A stretch of DNA of 64,000 nucleotides from Carettochelys insculpta (taxonomy: Eukaryota > Chordata > Testudines > Carettochelyidae): NCBI RefSeq assembly GCF_033958435.1, contig NC_134137.1:223861501-223925500 (forward strand), read 5' to 3'. Positions 24,611 through 37,383 of this stretch are shown one piece after another. Made by a program: the position numbers and the translations under genes. Under the pieces are notes generated by a model. It did no database searches and had not been told where the DNA came from. It worked only from the letters and a program-made list of their open reading frames with translations. The stretch's first letter is position 1, and the number at the start of each line of letters is the position of its first letter.

Positions 24611-24958
24611 TAGTGGTTCTCAACATTTTTAGGTCTGATGCTTGCTCGACACGCTGAAAACTCTTCACAGCCCACCTGTACCACAACTCCTGGTTGTCTG
24701 CACATAAAAACCCAGGATCAGTGCTAGAGGCTACCATAAAGGGCATTTGCCCTGGGTGTCTTGTCACTGGGCCTCTATGGAGCTAAGTTGCTCTGGCTTT
24801 GGTTTTGTCCCCAGGTGGTGAGGCATGGTGCCCTGGGGTTGATGCCCCAGACTTGGCTTTCTGTCCATGTACACAGCAAGTCTAATGCTGGCGCTGTGTG
24901 GTGGACCCCCTGAAATTAGCTCATGGCTTCTCAGGCAGCAGACACCCGAGAACCACTG
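24611..24958. mobile_element. hAT-like non-autonomous transposon, 348 bp
   Basis: The left end TAGTGGTTCTCAAC and right end GAGAACCACTG form the classic hAT/Charlie inverted terminus (CAGTGGTTCTCAAC), with the first base mutated. Candidate 8-bp flanks CCACTAGC and CATCAGTC match poorly, so the insertion is old. There is no coding capacity. Confidence 0.6.
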
Positions 24959-26476
24959 CATCAGTCTCATAGGTTGGCAGTTTCAGAGCTACTAATTAAA
25001 CTCAGCGCTCCTGAGACCCAGTCCAGTGTCTTATCTATGAGCTCATCCTTCCCATCCCTAACATAAACTTACTGCTCAGGCCTTGGATTTACTGGCATCA
25101 GACTGACTGCATTTTCTATATTTGGTGATCATTTTGTCTCTGTTCCTGCTATGTATTATTCTAAGACTTATTGTATTTTATATATGTTCAACCTGAGTGG
25201 ACAAGCTTCTGAAGTGTTGGGCAGGGACATGGCAGACACAATGTAAACCTAAATTGTTAAAAAGTAAGCATCACACAGTTCCTTCACTGCTCTTTTACCA
25301 GTCACACAACTAAAACAAAGTGAATTTGTGCTTCAAAGTGGGTGGGGCTGTCAATGTACCCTTCATTACCTCTCATTATAAGCATTTTATTATCCACAAT
25401 CTCCTCAAGGTACCAGGTGACAGGTTTATTCTCTGCCTTGATCTCACTAGCAATGTATAACAAGAACATCACAACACCTCACCCAGCCTCAACATCTAGG
25501 AAGTTCAGACTCTAAAGACATGGTCCTCAATGCTACAACACAGGATGCTATCACTTTCCTGTGTTCCTCCACTTCATCTCAAGAGGCATTCTCAGGGTGT
25601 ACTCTGTCACATGGACCCAAATGCCTCCATTTCCCATGTGGGTGAGTAATAGTTAAGTCCTATGTTACAAAAAGCCCAGTCACATGGTTATGAACAGAAA
25701 TTATTCCAAACTCAGCTGCAGTGGGAGGACATATAATTGTGTGTGTTTTTGTGGGCTGCTCCTTCACGCATGGAGAAAGGGCAGCATTGCCTTTGCAATA
25801 ACTCTTTGTTGTTTTAACATGAAAAGAATACACTAGACTGAGTGGGTCAATTTAAAAATTTGTCTTCTATAGAGAGAAATTTCTTAAGCAGAATTGCTCT
25901 GGCATGAAGTGCCAAGAGTAATTTTCTGCTTATTGATCTCTTCCAGATGGAAGTTCTTTTTGATTATTTCCCATTTCCATTCCTGCCTAATCACTCCTCT
26001 GCAAAAGTCTTCCTCGGGAATAGTGTCCCATTCCCTTGCCCTCTGCTGCTGTCGTGTTGCTCTATTCACTATCCGTACTTGGATAGAGGGTAGGAGACAG
26101 ACTGTGGAGGGGTATAAAACGATATGGTGGAAAGTATTAACGTGTAGCATTATATGTGTCTTTGTGTGCTAAGCTGTCTTCTTTCAGGCACATGATAGGT
26201 GTAAGCAAGCCCCTTTATGGAGTAGGAGAACTGCAGAGAACAGACGGCACTGCCCAGGGTAGTCGGCTGTAGAGTGAAGCCTGAGCGAAGTAAGTATGGT
26301 CTGAGGTATTTTGATAGCACTGTTCATAACTGAGGAAGCTAGGGGGTTGTTGGTGTGTGCGAGAAGCAAAAGCCTGCAGAAAGCAAGATAAAGGGTTGTG
26401 CAAGTGACCCTGAGATGGACAGAACCCCCTGTGACGCAGAACTCACTGGACAAGCAGGATTCAACATGGCTTCTGC
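24959..26476. other. Intergenic sequence, nothing recognised
   Basis: Two overlapping frames of about 90 codons at 25884-26172, on opposite strands, have no recognisable homology. No repeat family is identified. Confidence 0.35.
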
Positions 26477-26665
26477 CAGTGTTCCTGCTAGTCTTTTCCA
26501 TCTTTAGGCAGATTTTTCCATCTGTGTGCATAATAAAATTTTATGTGCACCAAGGCATGTGCACCACCAATATAAAGAAAACCCAAGCTGTAGGTGCTCT
26601 GCTAATCAGCTGGGAAGCATTTGACTGTCTTCTGAGAGTGCAAGTGCAGTTTACAGAGAAAACTG
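26477..26665. mobile_element. hAT-like MITE related to the copy at 53270
   Basis: It starts CAGTGTTCCTGCTAG and ends TTACAGAGAAAACTG. The interior has AATAAAATTTTATGTGCACC, matching the ATAAATTTTGTTATAGACACC segment of the element at 53270-53467. Length (189 versus 198 bp) agrees. The flanks do not show a convincing 8-bp duplication. Confidence 0.55.
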
Positions 26666-29600
26666 GTGCCTGGTGTTTGTTTATCCTCTGTTTCGGGAAA
26701 GAAGACTTTGTTCATTGCAAACAAGCAAAATTGCTTCAAAGCAATACCTGACTCATTACATCTATTCCTCCGCTGAACAAAAACAATTTGGCAAGGCCCC
26801 AAATGTCGGCTATCCACTCAGGCCAAAAAACATTTTTGCAATGTATTAAATAATCCTAGTGCATACAGTCAAATGATGAACCTGGTAACCAGGCAGACAT
26901 AATAAAGGCAAGGCAAATACATGCAAGTTGGGAAAGATGAAAAGATAGTCTCCACTGAGGGTAGAGACTGCCCCTCCCAAGACGACTTACCATCTCTTGC
27001 CACCTTGTCAAGGGACTTGGGGAAGATATTAGAGGAGGGAGAAAACTGCTTTGGTGTCCTTCATCTGAAGAGGCAAAGGAACTGAGGACTTAGATATCTG
27101 TGATGTGTCCTGGCCAGAAAGTCTGATCATCCATGCTGGCAAAGAAACTTGGTGGAGAAGACTTATTTGAACAAAGAAAGTCTAGTTTGTAAAATCAAGT
27201 TTAATCCTTGAGGCATATTTTACCCCATTCTATCATGGTTCCTTATTCTTGGTATCACTTAAACTTATGGATTTTTTAACAAGCATTTTTTTATTTCACG
27301 TTCACTATAAGCCATCAGAGTGCTGCAATTGAAGAAGAGTGTTTGTAAAGCCCTGTTAAAGTAACAAGTTGTTATTTACTGACTTGTTAAGAAAACAGTG
27401 AGCTTCTACATTTTCCCATACAGGGAAGGACACTAAAGGGCAGGCAGTTTATGGAAAATTCAGGGGTGGGAGGAGCGATGTTAGTGGGTTACTTTACAAA
27501 GAGCAACCATGACTGGTGGAAGCCAGAGTAAGGCAATTCTTCTGTAAGTACGCTATTGGTGCCAGAGTTCTGAGCAAGGGTGTACAGCACACAAATGCCC
27601 AAGATTATAGGCCAGGTAGAGATACAACATCTTATTGGTCTGGATTGAACTCCAAAGCATCACAGTAATCAACTTTCTTGCAAACATGCAAAGTCAAACT
27701 TGTGAGATCATTGTTAAGTCTTGCAAGACTGAGGCTGAACAAGCTCATTTCACAACCCAGGGGGACCCAGGAAGGATATTCATCTGCTTTGGGAAATGCC
27801 AAATTAAGTATCAACACCTGATCCCAAAGCAGATGAGTGTATTCTATAATCAGTACACTGACTAAAAGTTTCCAAAAGTTCTTTCTAAAGGTTCTGCTCT
27901 TGAAATTGGAAGCTCCACACTCCCTTCACGACACAAATCTGCTTTCTGAGCACTATTTCATGCCAAGGATGGGACGGCAGTACCTTTGGCTAGCTTCTGT
28001 GTCCATCATTGAAGGCAATATTCTCCTGGACTGTAACCCGCAAAGCGCCACAGTTGTGTATAACACACCACATGCTCAAAGAGAGGCAGGCACAATATAA
28101 TACATATTCATTTGTGCTGTTCTGTCTCCTTTCATCTGGGGACCTCCAAGCTCTTTAAGACTGCTTGGGAATGAGTTCAGGAAGGCCATGCATGAAGACT
28201 TGCTCCAGAAACATGTGGAGCAACATAGCTCTGCTTAACACTGGACCCTGAGGGAAAGGCCACATTTCCATGCGCTTAATGTTCAAAATCCCATCAGCAC
28301 TGAACTGTTGGAGCTGAATATCTCTGGCATAATCTACTGCATTGGGAAGGACTGTGCCATTGGCAATTCAACAGAATGATCACCTGAATATCAGAAACAG
28401 TTGATATGCTAAGAAGGAAACAGATTGAAACTAGAAATGGACATACGCCACACAATTCATTTCCAAATCCTAATCCATTCTTCAAGACAGTTTGGATGAG
28501 AAGGTACTGGCTTTGGGCCTGTTTTTTTAAACAAGCAAACGTGTTTGATAACTAGTGTGGGAGGAGACATTATTAAAATGTGTGAAACCTGGGCATGACG
28601 AACAAGGTGGAGCTAGAGCGTCAAGAAATTAAATCGCTATACATTGAAATTATTGAGAAATGGGGAATTATGGAAAACTATAATCACTTTGCAATTAAGA
28701 TTAGGACTAAAAAGGATTTGTCTTCTTTGTAACACACAAGCTGGGCAACAGCTAACAACCCCCTATGGAGTTAGAGCTATTAACATGCAAATGATCATTA
28801 TTCTGACACAGCATATGCTGAGAAAAGTTGACATCTATGGAGATTCAAAGGAGCTTTTCAAATAAGGTACAGTAGCATACAGGAGATGGGGAAACAATCT
28901 ATTTACTCAAGGAAACTGTGTGCCAGTCAATATGGAATGAAACTGGAAGACAATTATTGTTTCAGGAAGCTGAAACTGAGATACACAGGTGTGGGATTTG
29001 AGCAAACCTCCTTGTCAACATACTAATGGAAAAAGAAGGTCAGGGCTGGAATGTTAATGCAAGAAGCTAACACCTTTCCTTCAAAGATTTACAGGAGCAT
29101 AAACCAGAGAGGGAAGAGGATGTTGTTGATGGAGAAGGGAAACTTTGAGGCCATGGAAGGTAACTTGAGTGGCAAACAGAACTTGGTGGAAAGATGTGAA
29201 CCCTTGAACCCTGAGAGGTTAGTGAAGACCAGTTTATACCTGTAATTGCAGGACAGCACCACCCAGAATTCAAGTGTTATTCAGGATTTGATTAAAGCTG
29301 ATTGTCTACCAGTGAGTCTGGATTTAAGATAATTTCCTCTCAACTTTCTTAAATGAATATACCAAAAAAAAAAAAAGAAACAAAAACCCTTCAATTTCTT
29401 TAATAGCAGTTTGATCTTGAATGTCTCTGACAAATTAATTGCAGTCCATTCTCAAGGACAAGGAAAATGAACAGCTTAAGTCAGGTGAGAGAGGTAAAAA
29501 TGAGCATCGAAGGATCCTGACCTAGGGTTTTCAAAGAAAGGCATAAGAAAAAAGAACGGTGTTGCTTAGTGGGGTTTTCCCAAGCTTCTGCCTGAGTGGA

Positions 29601-29988
29601 GTAAGGGAAAGCACAGAAATCCCAAGGAGAGGCAGTCTATAGCTGGAGAAAACAGGCTTTATTTGGTTTTCTAACACACTGAGGTCATGCACTCGGTCCC
29701 CAGTAATATAAATCATTTTTGACTTATTACGGATGCTTCTCTTTGAGCTAAAGGATATTTACAGTTCCATTTCACTGCAGCCCTCCTTGACATTCACTGA
29801 GCCCAAGAACTAGGTTGGCACGATTTCAAGGGACAGTGAGGCAGGCCACATTCTGGAGGGTTCAGCTGGAGGATTGCTAATGGTTCTAGAAATAGCTTTT
29901 GCGGTTCAGGCAATATTGTGAGGCTGTGAGATTAAGTTGCAGGAACATGACAGTGAGACATTAGGAGATATTGTGGCACATGAGTTCG
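26666..29988. other. Long intergenic stretch, nothing recognised
   Basis: This is AT-rich sequence with an A-run at about 29364-29376. Open frames of up to 87 codons (27837-28100) show no domain. No repeat family is recognised with confidence. Confidence 0.35.
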
Positions 29989-29996
29989 TTCTACAG

Positions 29997-30283
29997 CAGA
30001 GTTTCGTAAACTGTGTTCCATGGACAACTCACAGGTATGCCACAAGCATGTGACACTTTTTTTTTCTGTCATTAAAACCAGGTACAATGTTACTTCTTCA
30101 TTGCTATGATCCCAATTAAATGAGTTCATTTTGTTTTTGCTTTATATGTTGCTGCATGGGTTATTTGCGGAGGGGAGGAAGGAGGTTCTGAAAACAGTTT
30201 TTTAAAGAAAATGTTCACAGGTGTTCCTCATAAAAATATCATTGTTTCATGTTCTGTGGTCTCAAAAAGTTTAAGGAACACTG
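29997..30283. mobile_element. hAT-like non-autonomous transposon, 287 bp
   Basis: The left end CAGAGTTTCGTAAACTG and right end AGTTTAAGGAACACTG are imperfect inverted repeats of Charlie type. The flanking octamers TTCTACAG (29989-29996) and TTCCACAA (30284-30291) agree at six of eight positions, consistent with an old target duplication. The interior is non-coding. Confidence 0.65.
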
Positions 30284-30654
30284 TTCCACAAGAGAAAACA
30301 AGGGGTGAGAACGGGAGTGAACAAGTATAAATTTTTGCTGAAGGTTAAGTCAAGTTCTTCCTTACTAGACCTCATATGAAGATAACAGTCGGTGGGGCCG
30401 ACAGCCACAGCCCTGGAAGGGGCAGGGCCAAGTGCAGACAGCCTTTTGCAAAACTCAAATCATAGCACTGGGCACCCCATTCCTCCAAAGCCACACAGCA
30501 CTGTGCAGCAGCATTGCCACGGCACTTCAAAGGGGGCCGGCACTCAGGCTGCTGTCACTGCTGAAGTATCCCAAAACAGCTCTGCCATATTAACAGGTCT
30601 CAAAAACAGGTCTCTGCCACATTAACAGGTGTGTTGTGAGCAAGACACGAGGAG

Positions 30655-31210
30655 TCATTCTTCCTCTCTACTCTGCACTGATTAGGCCCCAGTAGGAGTA
30701 TTGTGTCCAGTTCTGGGCACCGCATTTCAAGAAAGATGTAGAGAAATTGGGGAGGGTCCAGGAAAGAGCAACAAGATCAAAAGTCTAGAGAACATGACCT
30801 ATAAAGAGAGGCTGAAAGAGCTGGTCTTGTTTAGTTTGGAAAAAATAATATTGAGGGGAGACATGATAGTGGTTTTCAGGTATCTAAAAGGGTGTCTTAA
30901 GAAGGAGGGAGAAAACTTGTTCTTATTGGCCTCTGAGGATAGGACAAGAAGCAATGGGCTTAAACTGCAGCAAGGGAGGTTTAGCTGGACATTAGGGAAA
31001 AACTTCCTTACTGTCAGGGTGGTCAAACACTGGAATAAATTGCCTAGGGAGGTTATGGAGTCTCCTTTTCTGGAGATATTTAAGAACAGGTTAGATAAAT
31101 GTCTGTCAGGGATGGTTTAGACAGTACTTGGTCCTGCCATGAAGGCAGAGGGCTGGCTTCGATGACCTCTCAAGGTCCCTTCCAGTCCTAGTGTTTTCTG
31201 ATTCTGTGAT
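30655..31210 (+). mobile_element. CR1 LINE 3' end (ORF2 C-terminus plus 3'-UTR)
   Basis: This is the best preserved CR1 copy in the window. A 139-codon frame (30701-31120) reads through the conserved C-terminal region with RLKELVLFSLEKIILRGDMI, then RTRSNGLKLQQGRF and VVKHWNKLPREVMESPFLEI, all hallmarks of the end of CR1 ORF2. It is followed by the short 3'-UTR (CCTGCCATGAAGGCAGAGGG) and the terminal octamer-like repeat ATTCTGTGAT. It is 5'-truncated, as CR1 insertions usually are. The rest of the reverse transcriptase and the endonuclease are absent. Confidence 0.88.
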
Positions 31211-32075
31211 ATGGACATAACCCAGCTGTGCCCCATGGCAAGGTGCAGAAGTTTACCTGTGCCCCAAAGGGCTCTTTGAAATGGAAAAGTATAGAGAGGC
31301 TGAATTATAAGTACAGATGCACATGTTGTTTTTAATCGTGATGGACCAATGTGTCTGCTATCCTGAGCTTGAATTCCTCATGACTCCTACAATTTCAATA
31401 CTGTTAGGAAAAAGCTTTGCAGCCAATGTATTTCCAAATGTGAAAACCCACAGACTACCACTTGGGCAGATAGCCTATAAAATCTGTTTTATGCTTTGGA
31501 GTCACTTCAACACATGGTAAAAACATACTAGATCTAAAAGCTAACAGCACTGTCAGTTACTGGGAATTTCCTGACAAGTGAGTTCACATTGCACATCAGG
31601 CACACAAGCCATTAATGGAAGTTCGCAGGCAGTTTTTTTCAAAGATTTAGGAGCCTGACAGCATTTCCTATGTCCTATCGTCTCTTGAATTTGTCTTTAT
31701 TAATTCATCAGAACATTGCTGCCTGATTCTCCTTCACTAGCTGATCGTGGGGTGTACGTCCAAAACTATGCTGCAACTGAAGCAATATATTAAAAAGAAC
31801 TATACGGAACAACAGCAAATGCTCAGCTTTTCCAGCCTGTTAAAGGATTGTCTAAGCCCCATTTGGAGTTTGCCAGCTCCTGGAACTCTGCCTCAAACCT
31901 TTAGGGAGCCCTACTCCATGGACTACAACAAAAATGGCTACTGGAGCTTTCTGACTCCATTTCCCAGCATGTTTGGAGACCTGGGTGGCGACAGAATGGA
32001 CCAGAAATTTCTGCTGAAACCAATGGGAAACCTTCTGCATGGTGCGATATGGGCAGGCTGTTCTATGAGTCCTAA
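31211..32075. other. Intergenic sequence, nothing recognised
   Basis: A 131-codon plus-strand frame (31747-32142) has no recognisable motif and runs into the CR1 fragment at 32076, so I do not call it a gene. Confidence 0.35.
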
Positions 32076-32400
32076 GGACATAAGAATGATTATTCTGGGT
32101 CAGACCAATGGTCCACCTAACCTAATATACTATCTTTTCTAAGTGATCAATACTAGATGCTTCAGAGGGAATGAACAGATTAGGGCAATTATTGAATCAC
32201 CCAGCTTCTGTCAGTAAGGTGTTTAGGGACAACCAGAGCATGAGACTGCAACCCTGATCATCTTGGGTAATAAGTATTGATAGACCAACCCATCCTCTGT
32301 TAACTTATCTAAATCTTTTTTGAAGCAAGTTATATTTTGAGCCTCCACAACATCCTCCGGCAACAAGTTCTACAGATTCACTATGGAGAACTGTGGCTCA
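32076..32400 (-). repeat. CR1 LINE 3'-end fragment
   Basis: It begins ACATAAGAATGATTATTCTG then GGTCAGACCAATGGTCCACC, the reverse-complement terminus of a widespread CR1 subfamily. It continues through CAACATCCTCCGGCAACAAG, the 3' part of the coding region. A plus-strand sibling is at 50310-50605. Confidence 0.75.
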
Positions 32401-33235
32401 CCTGCCAATGATGGCAGCTGCTACATGGCACTCTGGAGAGTTCCAGGGCAGTTCTTCTCACCTGAAGGAGTGGGTGATTTTGAAAGCTGGATGGACCCAA
32501 GCCACCCAGATAGTTCTAGTGTGGCAATGTTCTGATGGAGAAAAAAATAAGATCTGATGTCATAAGATCCTCAAAACTGGCAACCCGGATACCACTACGG
32601 AAGATTACCTAGTTATCCTAGAAAGCAAATATGGAATCACCAAAACTTGTGAAGATCTGCACTCCTGACTCAGGAAACATAAATAGCTTTAGAGAGGAAA
32701 ACCGTTGTCTGAGTTCCTGCTGAGTCTGAAGACAAAATATAACCATATGGAGAGAGTAAACCAGGCACAAATTGCCTAGATGTTGAGGGCCCTGTTCAGT
32801 TATGACCTCTTTCTCCTCAACCTACTCTTGAGAAGAAGATTGGAGAATCCACCCAACTTCCTGGTCTTATTAAAGGAAAACAGACAAAAAGAAAACAGGG
32901 AGGCAGTGAAGAAAATATTGTTGGCTCCTGAATCACAGGAGCATCTCCCTACAATCAAGAATTAAAAGCAACCACTTGAAAAGCAGATGTTCAAAAGCAA
33001 TTGAAAGACTTGAAGGAGGGAGGGAAGGAAGTAGAGGACTTGCCTGTATTGACAGCAGAAACACAATTTCCTTTACTGAAACCTATCATGACAAAAGGGG
33101 ATGGACACCCCAAACAGACTACTCCAGAACCTCCAAATCAGTAGAAACAGCCTCAACCTATGAGCCAGAATCTTCTAATCTGTTTCAACTGTGGGGAAGC
33201 TGGTCATAAAGCCAGAAGATGGCGTCTACACACAA
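32400..33235 (+). pseudogene. Decayed Ty3/gypsy- or PNMA-like gag
   Basis: Plus-strand translation over several frames resembles the capsid of vertebrate Ty3/gypsy-derived gag proteins of the PNMA type. DFESWM is encoded at 32476-32493. Near 32698 KPLSEFLLSLK follows, then a 61-codon open frame (32780-32965) containing LLLRRRLENPPNFLVLLKEN, the capsid C-terminal region. At 33181-33222 lies a zinc knuckle, CFNCGEAGHKARRW, in which the fourth metal ligand (Cys) is Trp. Stops and frame changes between the blocks show it does not encode an intact protein. No protease or polymerase is recognised downstream. A retroelement remnant and a decayed domesticated gag gene are both possible. The assignment rests on motif order, not an alignment. 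Confidence 0.6.
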
Positions 33236-35311
33236 GAATGAAGACAATCTGATTTGCAAGTTTATACAAAGATACTCATAACAAGGACCCAATGAAGGAG
33301 CACACAGTGTTCCAGCTGAAGGATAGCTCTGACACAGTTAAGCAGCTTGAAGTAATGACTACCCTTAAGAGAATGTACCTAAAGGACTTGCAGAACCTGC
33401 CTGGAAATCAGAGTGAAATTAGAACAAGCCTGTCAAGTCACCTTAGACAGCATACCACAAGTGACCATCCTCTTCAGCTTGTTTGTATGACAAGTCATGG
33501 ACACGCTTTCTGTGAACTTTCTAAGGACTTCTTAGTGCCAACTGCCAGAGAGACCAGGGGTTCAGTAATGATTAAGTGAGTCCCCCGGGGTCTAACAGCT
33601 ACATTTCTTCAGAACGACTGTGAAATATATGTATGGAAGGAGTGTGTGCATCTATTATACACAGGCACACACATGATCAAATCATGTTTTTAAACCTATG
33701 ACTTGGAGCTGGTCACTGAAAGCTAAGAAACAGGTTTCTTACTGGCAAGAGATATTTATCTATCTGTTTGGCTACTTGTAAATTGAGTAGCGTATACTTC
33801 ACAGAGAACACCTAATGACAGTCTATGCAAAACGGTAATATAATGACTGCAAAGTCTCCAGGGGAGATTCTAGACAGGAAAACACAAGCAGCAGGAGGTT
33901 ATTCTGTTTGCAAGTAAAGACAATGGATTTTTAGACCATAACTGTTGTGGCAAAGACACATACTCGATCTTTTCTACTGAGGTGAGAAGAAAGCAGTGTA
34001 ACTTGTCTCATGAATTGAATATCACAGCTGCATCTGGCTACCATATGCTGTCATATGCTGGAAGGATTTTTGGTGCGCTTTTGTCCTATTCTATATGGCA
34101 ATAACTAGATACGTAAGTTTAGGTCTAGAATGCAAGTTATGTTTTTATTCTGTATGTAACCATTTGCTTCCATTAATTGTTTGCTTCTTATTAAACCTCC
34201 TTTCTTTGTTATATAAACTTTTACTTGTTTTCACTATAAACAAATAGAAAAGGTGTGAATTAAGCAGAACTATGGTTTAGTACATATCTGGTAAGTTCGG
34301 GTGCACTCTTCCCCTGGAGCAGAAGATCAGGGAATCCTATTAGGGTTCAGTGGATTAGCGAGTGGGTAAAATGAGGAGATGCTCAGAAGACATAGGGATT
34401 GGAGTGTCCCTATCGTAATCTGTATATACAGAGTGAGGTCTGAATGGGCCTGAAAAGCGGTGACCTAACCCATGGCTGACACAGACAAGAGTTTCTCACA
34501 GTAAGGGCAGGTGGCAGTGATGTGTCTGACAACCCGGGGTACTCTTACCCATCCACTTGTTGCAGTGCTTAACCCATATGGGGATTACGCGTCCTTTCTC
34601 TAGCAACATCACCATTCAACTGGAGTTCTTCCCGGATGTGACTGGAGTCTGGTATAATGGACAAATTAGCTTTGGATTGCCCAGATCCAGAAGGGCTCAT
34701 TCAGGTGTCTGTTCTTATACATACTAACTCTAATACATACAGACAACTTGTCGCACTATGCTGTGAGATGAGAGGAGAAGACATGCCTTGTGCATTGTAC
34801 ATGCCCTCCATGGAGAGGGATGCCTATGGGTAAAAGAACAGATGGGCTCCCCAAGCAGGACATGGACCCGTAGGAAAGGGACTGACATTTTGGGAGCAGA
34901 CTGCAGTGATAGCTGCTGGAACAGAATGCATTGCAGAAGGCAGTGCACATTATGGAGAGGACGTGAATAGCAAGGTCAACCTGTGGGAGATTACCAAAGA
35001 CGACTGTAGTGCTGACTGGTATGCTTCTGGTATCCTCAGCAGGAGTGGGCTGAATCATAGTCAAAATAAAGAACAAGTCCTCTGTCTGATTCCCATACCT
35101 GTGAATGTCACTCAAGCCAACATGTCCATAGCGTACACCTTGCGTGCTGCTATTAGAAGCCAACAGCCTAGACAGCCAGAAATTAATGCCTGCCTTCAGA
35201 GTCACCTGCACTAGAGAAATGGAAACAGCATCTCCATCAGTAGGTGGCTGAGAACCTTGACATGTTTGCTCTCCATAAACAGATGTAGTGGTAACGAAGG
35301 GAAAAGAACAC
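33236..35311. other. Sequence downstream of gag remnant, unassigned
   Basis: A 95-codon plus-strand frame (33292-33579) just after the gag remnant has no recognised motif. The 34150-34560 segment contains CTTCTTATTAAACCTCC and long T/A runs that could be a polyadenylation region of an LTR, but no LTR boundary is clear. Overlapping frames on opposite strands at 34756-35211 (151 codons, minus) and 34906-35214 (102 codons, plus) are unidentified. Confidence 0.3.
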
Positions 35312-35314
35312 TGT

Positions 35315-36024
35315 GGCTACGTCTACACGTGCACCCAACTTCGAAATAGCTTATTTCGATGTTGCGACATCGAAATAGGCTATTTCGATGAATAACGTCT
35401 ACACGTCCTCCAGGGCTGGCAACGTCGATGTTCAACTTCGACGTTGCTCAGCCCAACATCGAAATAGGCACAGCGAGGGAACGTCTACACGCCAAAGTAG
35501 CACACATCGAAATAAGGGAGCCAGGCACAGCTGCAGACAGGGTCACGGGGCGGACTCAACAGCAAGTCGCTCCCTTAAAGGGCCCCTCCCAGACACACTT
35601 TCATTAAACAGTGCAAGATACACAGAGCCAACAACTAGTTGCAGACCCTGTATATGCAGCACGGACCCCCAGCTGCAGCAGCAGCAGCCAGAAGCCCTGG
35701 GCTAAGGGCTGCTGCCCACGGTGACCACAGAGCCCCGCAAGGGCTGGAGAGAGAGTATCTCTCAACCCCCCAGCTGATGGCCGCCATGGAGGACCCCGCT
35801 ATTTCGATGTTGCGGGATGCGGATCGTCTACACGTCCCTACTTCGATGTTGAACGTCGAAGTAGGGCGCTATTCCCATCTCCTCATGGGGTTAGCGACTT
35901 CGACGTCTCGCCGCCTAACGTCGATTTCAACTTCGAAATAGCGCCCAACACGTGTAGACGTGACGGGTGCTATTTCGAAGTTACTGCCGCTACTTCGAAG
36001 TAGCGTGCACGTGTAGACGCAGCC
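35315..36024 (-). mobile_element. Harbinger non-autonomous element, copy 2 (710 bp, inverted)
   Basis: It begins GGCTACGTCTACACGTGCAC and ends GTGCACGTGTAGACGCAGCC, with a 3-bp duplication TGT at 35312-35314 and 36025-36027. Its left end matches the right end of the full-length element, so it lies in opposite orientation to copies 1, 3 and 4. It keeps GCTCCCTTAAAGGGCCCCTC near 35570. At the transposase start it reads ACG then GACCCCCAG. The 100-codon frame at 35639-35941 is the counterpart of the shared antisense frame in the other copies. Confidence 0.85.
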
Positions 36025-36027
36025 TGT

Positions 36028-37380
36028 ATCTCCCTTGAGTGACACTAGACTCTTTGGGGACTGAGCCCAGAGACCTCCTCCAGTAGATACAGAAGATAGG
36101 AGAAAAGATGTCAGAGAGCTGATAGCCCTGAGAGCCATCAAGGAAACTAGGATGCTTGTACCTGTCCATTTTTAAATGGCAACAAAGAAGAATGGCCAAG
36201 TGCATGTCTGTTGACTATTGATGTTAAATAAAAGGACGATTCCACATCAATATACTACACCATGAACAGAGGATGTTCTTGATTTTTTTTATCAGGAAGC
36301 AAATGGTTTTCTTTTCTGGATCTCTGGAGTGGGTACTATAAGATTCCGCTGTGAGAAGACAAAAAAAGAAATCTGATTTAATTTGCACGTTTGCATTCTA
36401 TCAGGATCTTCAGCAGATGTGTCTCACTATTCTCCTACAGTCTTCCTGAAGAAGATAATATCGACTAGAACTTCATGGATGTTCAAACTGTCAAGTGTCA
36501 AGCACTCACTGAGCTATGGACAAGAAAATGCCTGATCTTGTTAAAAATCCCACCCCCAAATATGTTAGAGGGACACCTGGGGCAGTGTCTGGCAGATGTG
36601 TGCTTCTCCAAAGTTCAGAGACATTTGGACAGAGAGAATAAGTTCAGATCCATCCACACCACAAGTGTCTGCTAGCCATTTGACAGGAAAATGTCATTAA
36701 TGTGCAGAAAGCCTTGTAGATTCACATACAGAAAATTGATTTTCTTTTGGTTGGCGGTAATTTTAACCTCATCACCCATAGTGTGGACAGTGCTGAAAAG
36801 TTTGTTGCACACCATTGCAACCATTGTCTGACTCACTTCATATGGCAAGCAGTCTTGATTGAAAAATGATCACTTCTCTATCACACCCAGTTAAGATAAG
36901 GGTTCTCAGGTGATTGCAGAATTGATAGCATCTTCATTCAAACACCTCTAAACTTATGAAGTCATGATGCTGTTGGAGGAGTTTTCAGACCATTGCCATT
37001 TTATGCTACCTAAATATTGAGAAACCAGTGAAGCTTGGGAGGGAGTTGTGGGAGCTGAACAGTTGGCTTTTGAAACAGAAAGGCTTGTTTCATGTAGCTT
37101 TGCTGATTATTATGAGAGAAGAAAGTAATTCACTGTACATTCTGCTCAACCTTGAGATAAAATGAGAGGCATGAAGGATTCTTTTCACAAACAAGAGGTT
37201 TTGTCACTTAGCAAAGAGAGGAATCCTGCATACAAAGTCATGAGGTTTAAATCAAGCAGGCTGTTTTCCAAGTTACACAAGTGAGGGAGATGTGAGCTAC
37301 CAAGACCCTGAAACCTTGAAAGAAATACTGAAACCACATAATCAATATTATAACCTGGCACTTCTGTCTTATTGTACTTC
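36028..37380. other. Intergenic sequence, nothing recognised
   Basis: No gene or repeat family is recognised. Confidence 0.35.
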
Positions 37381-37383
37381 ACA

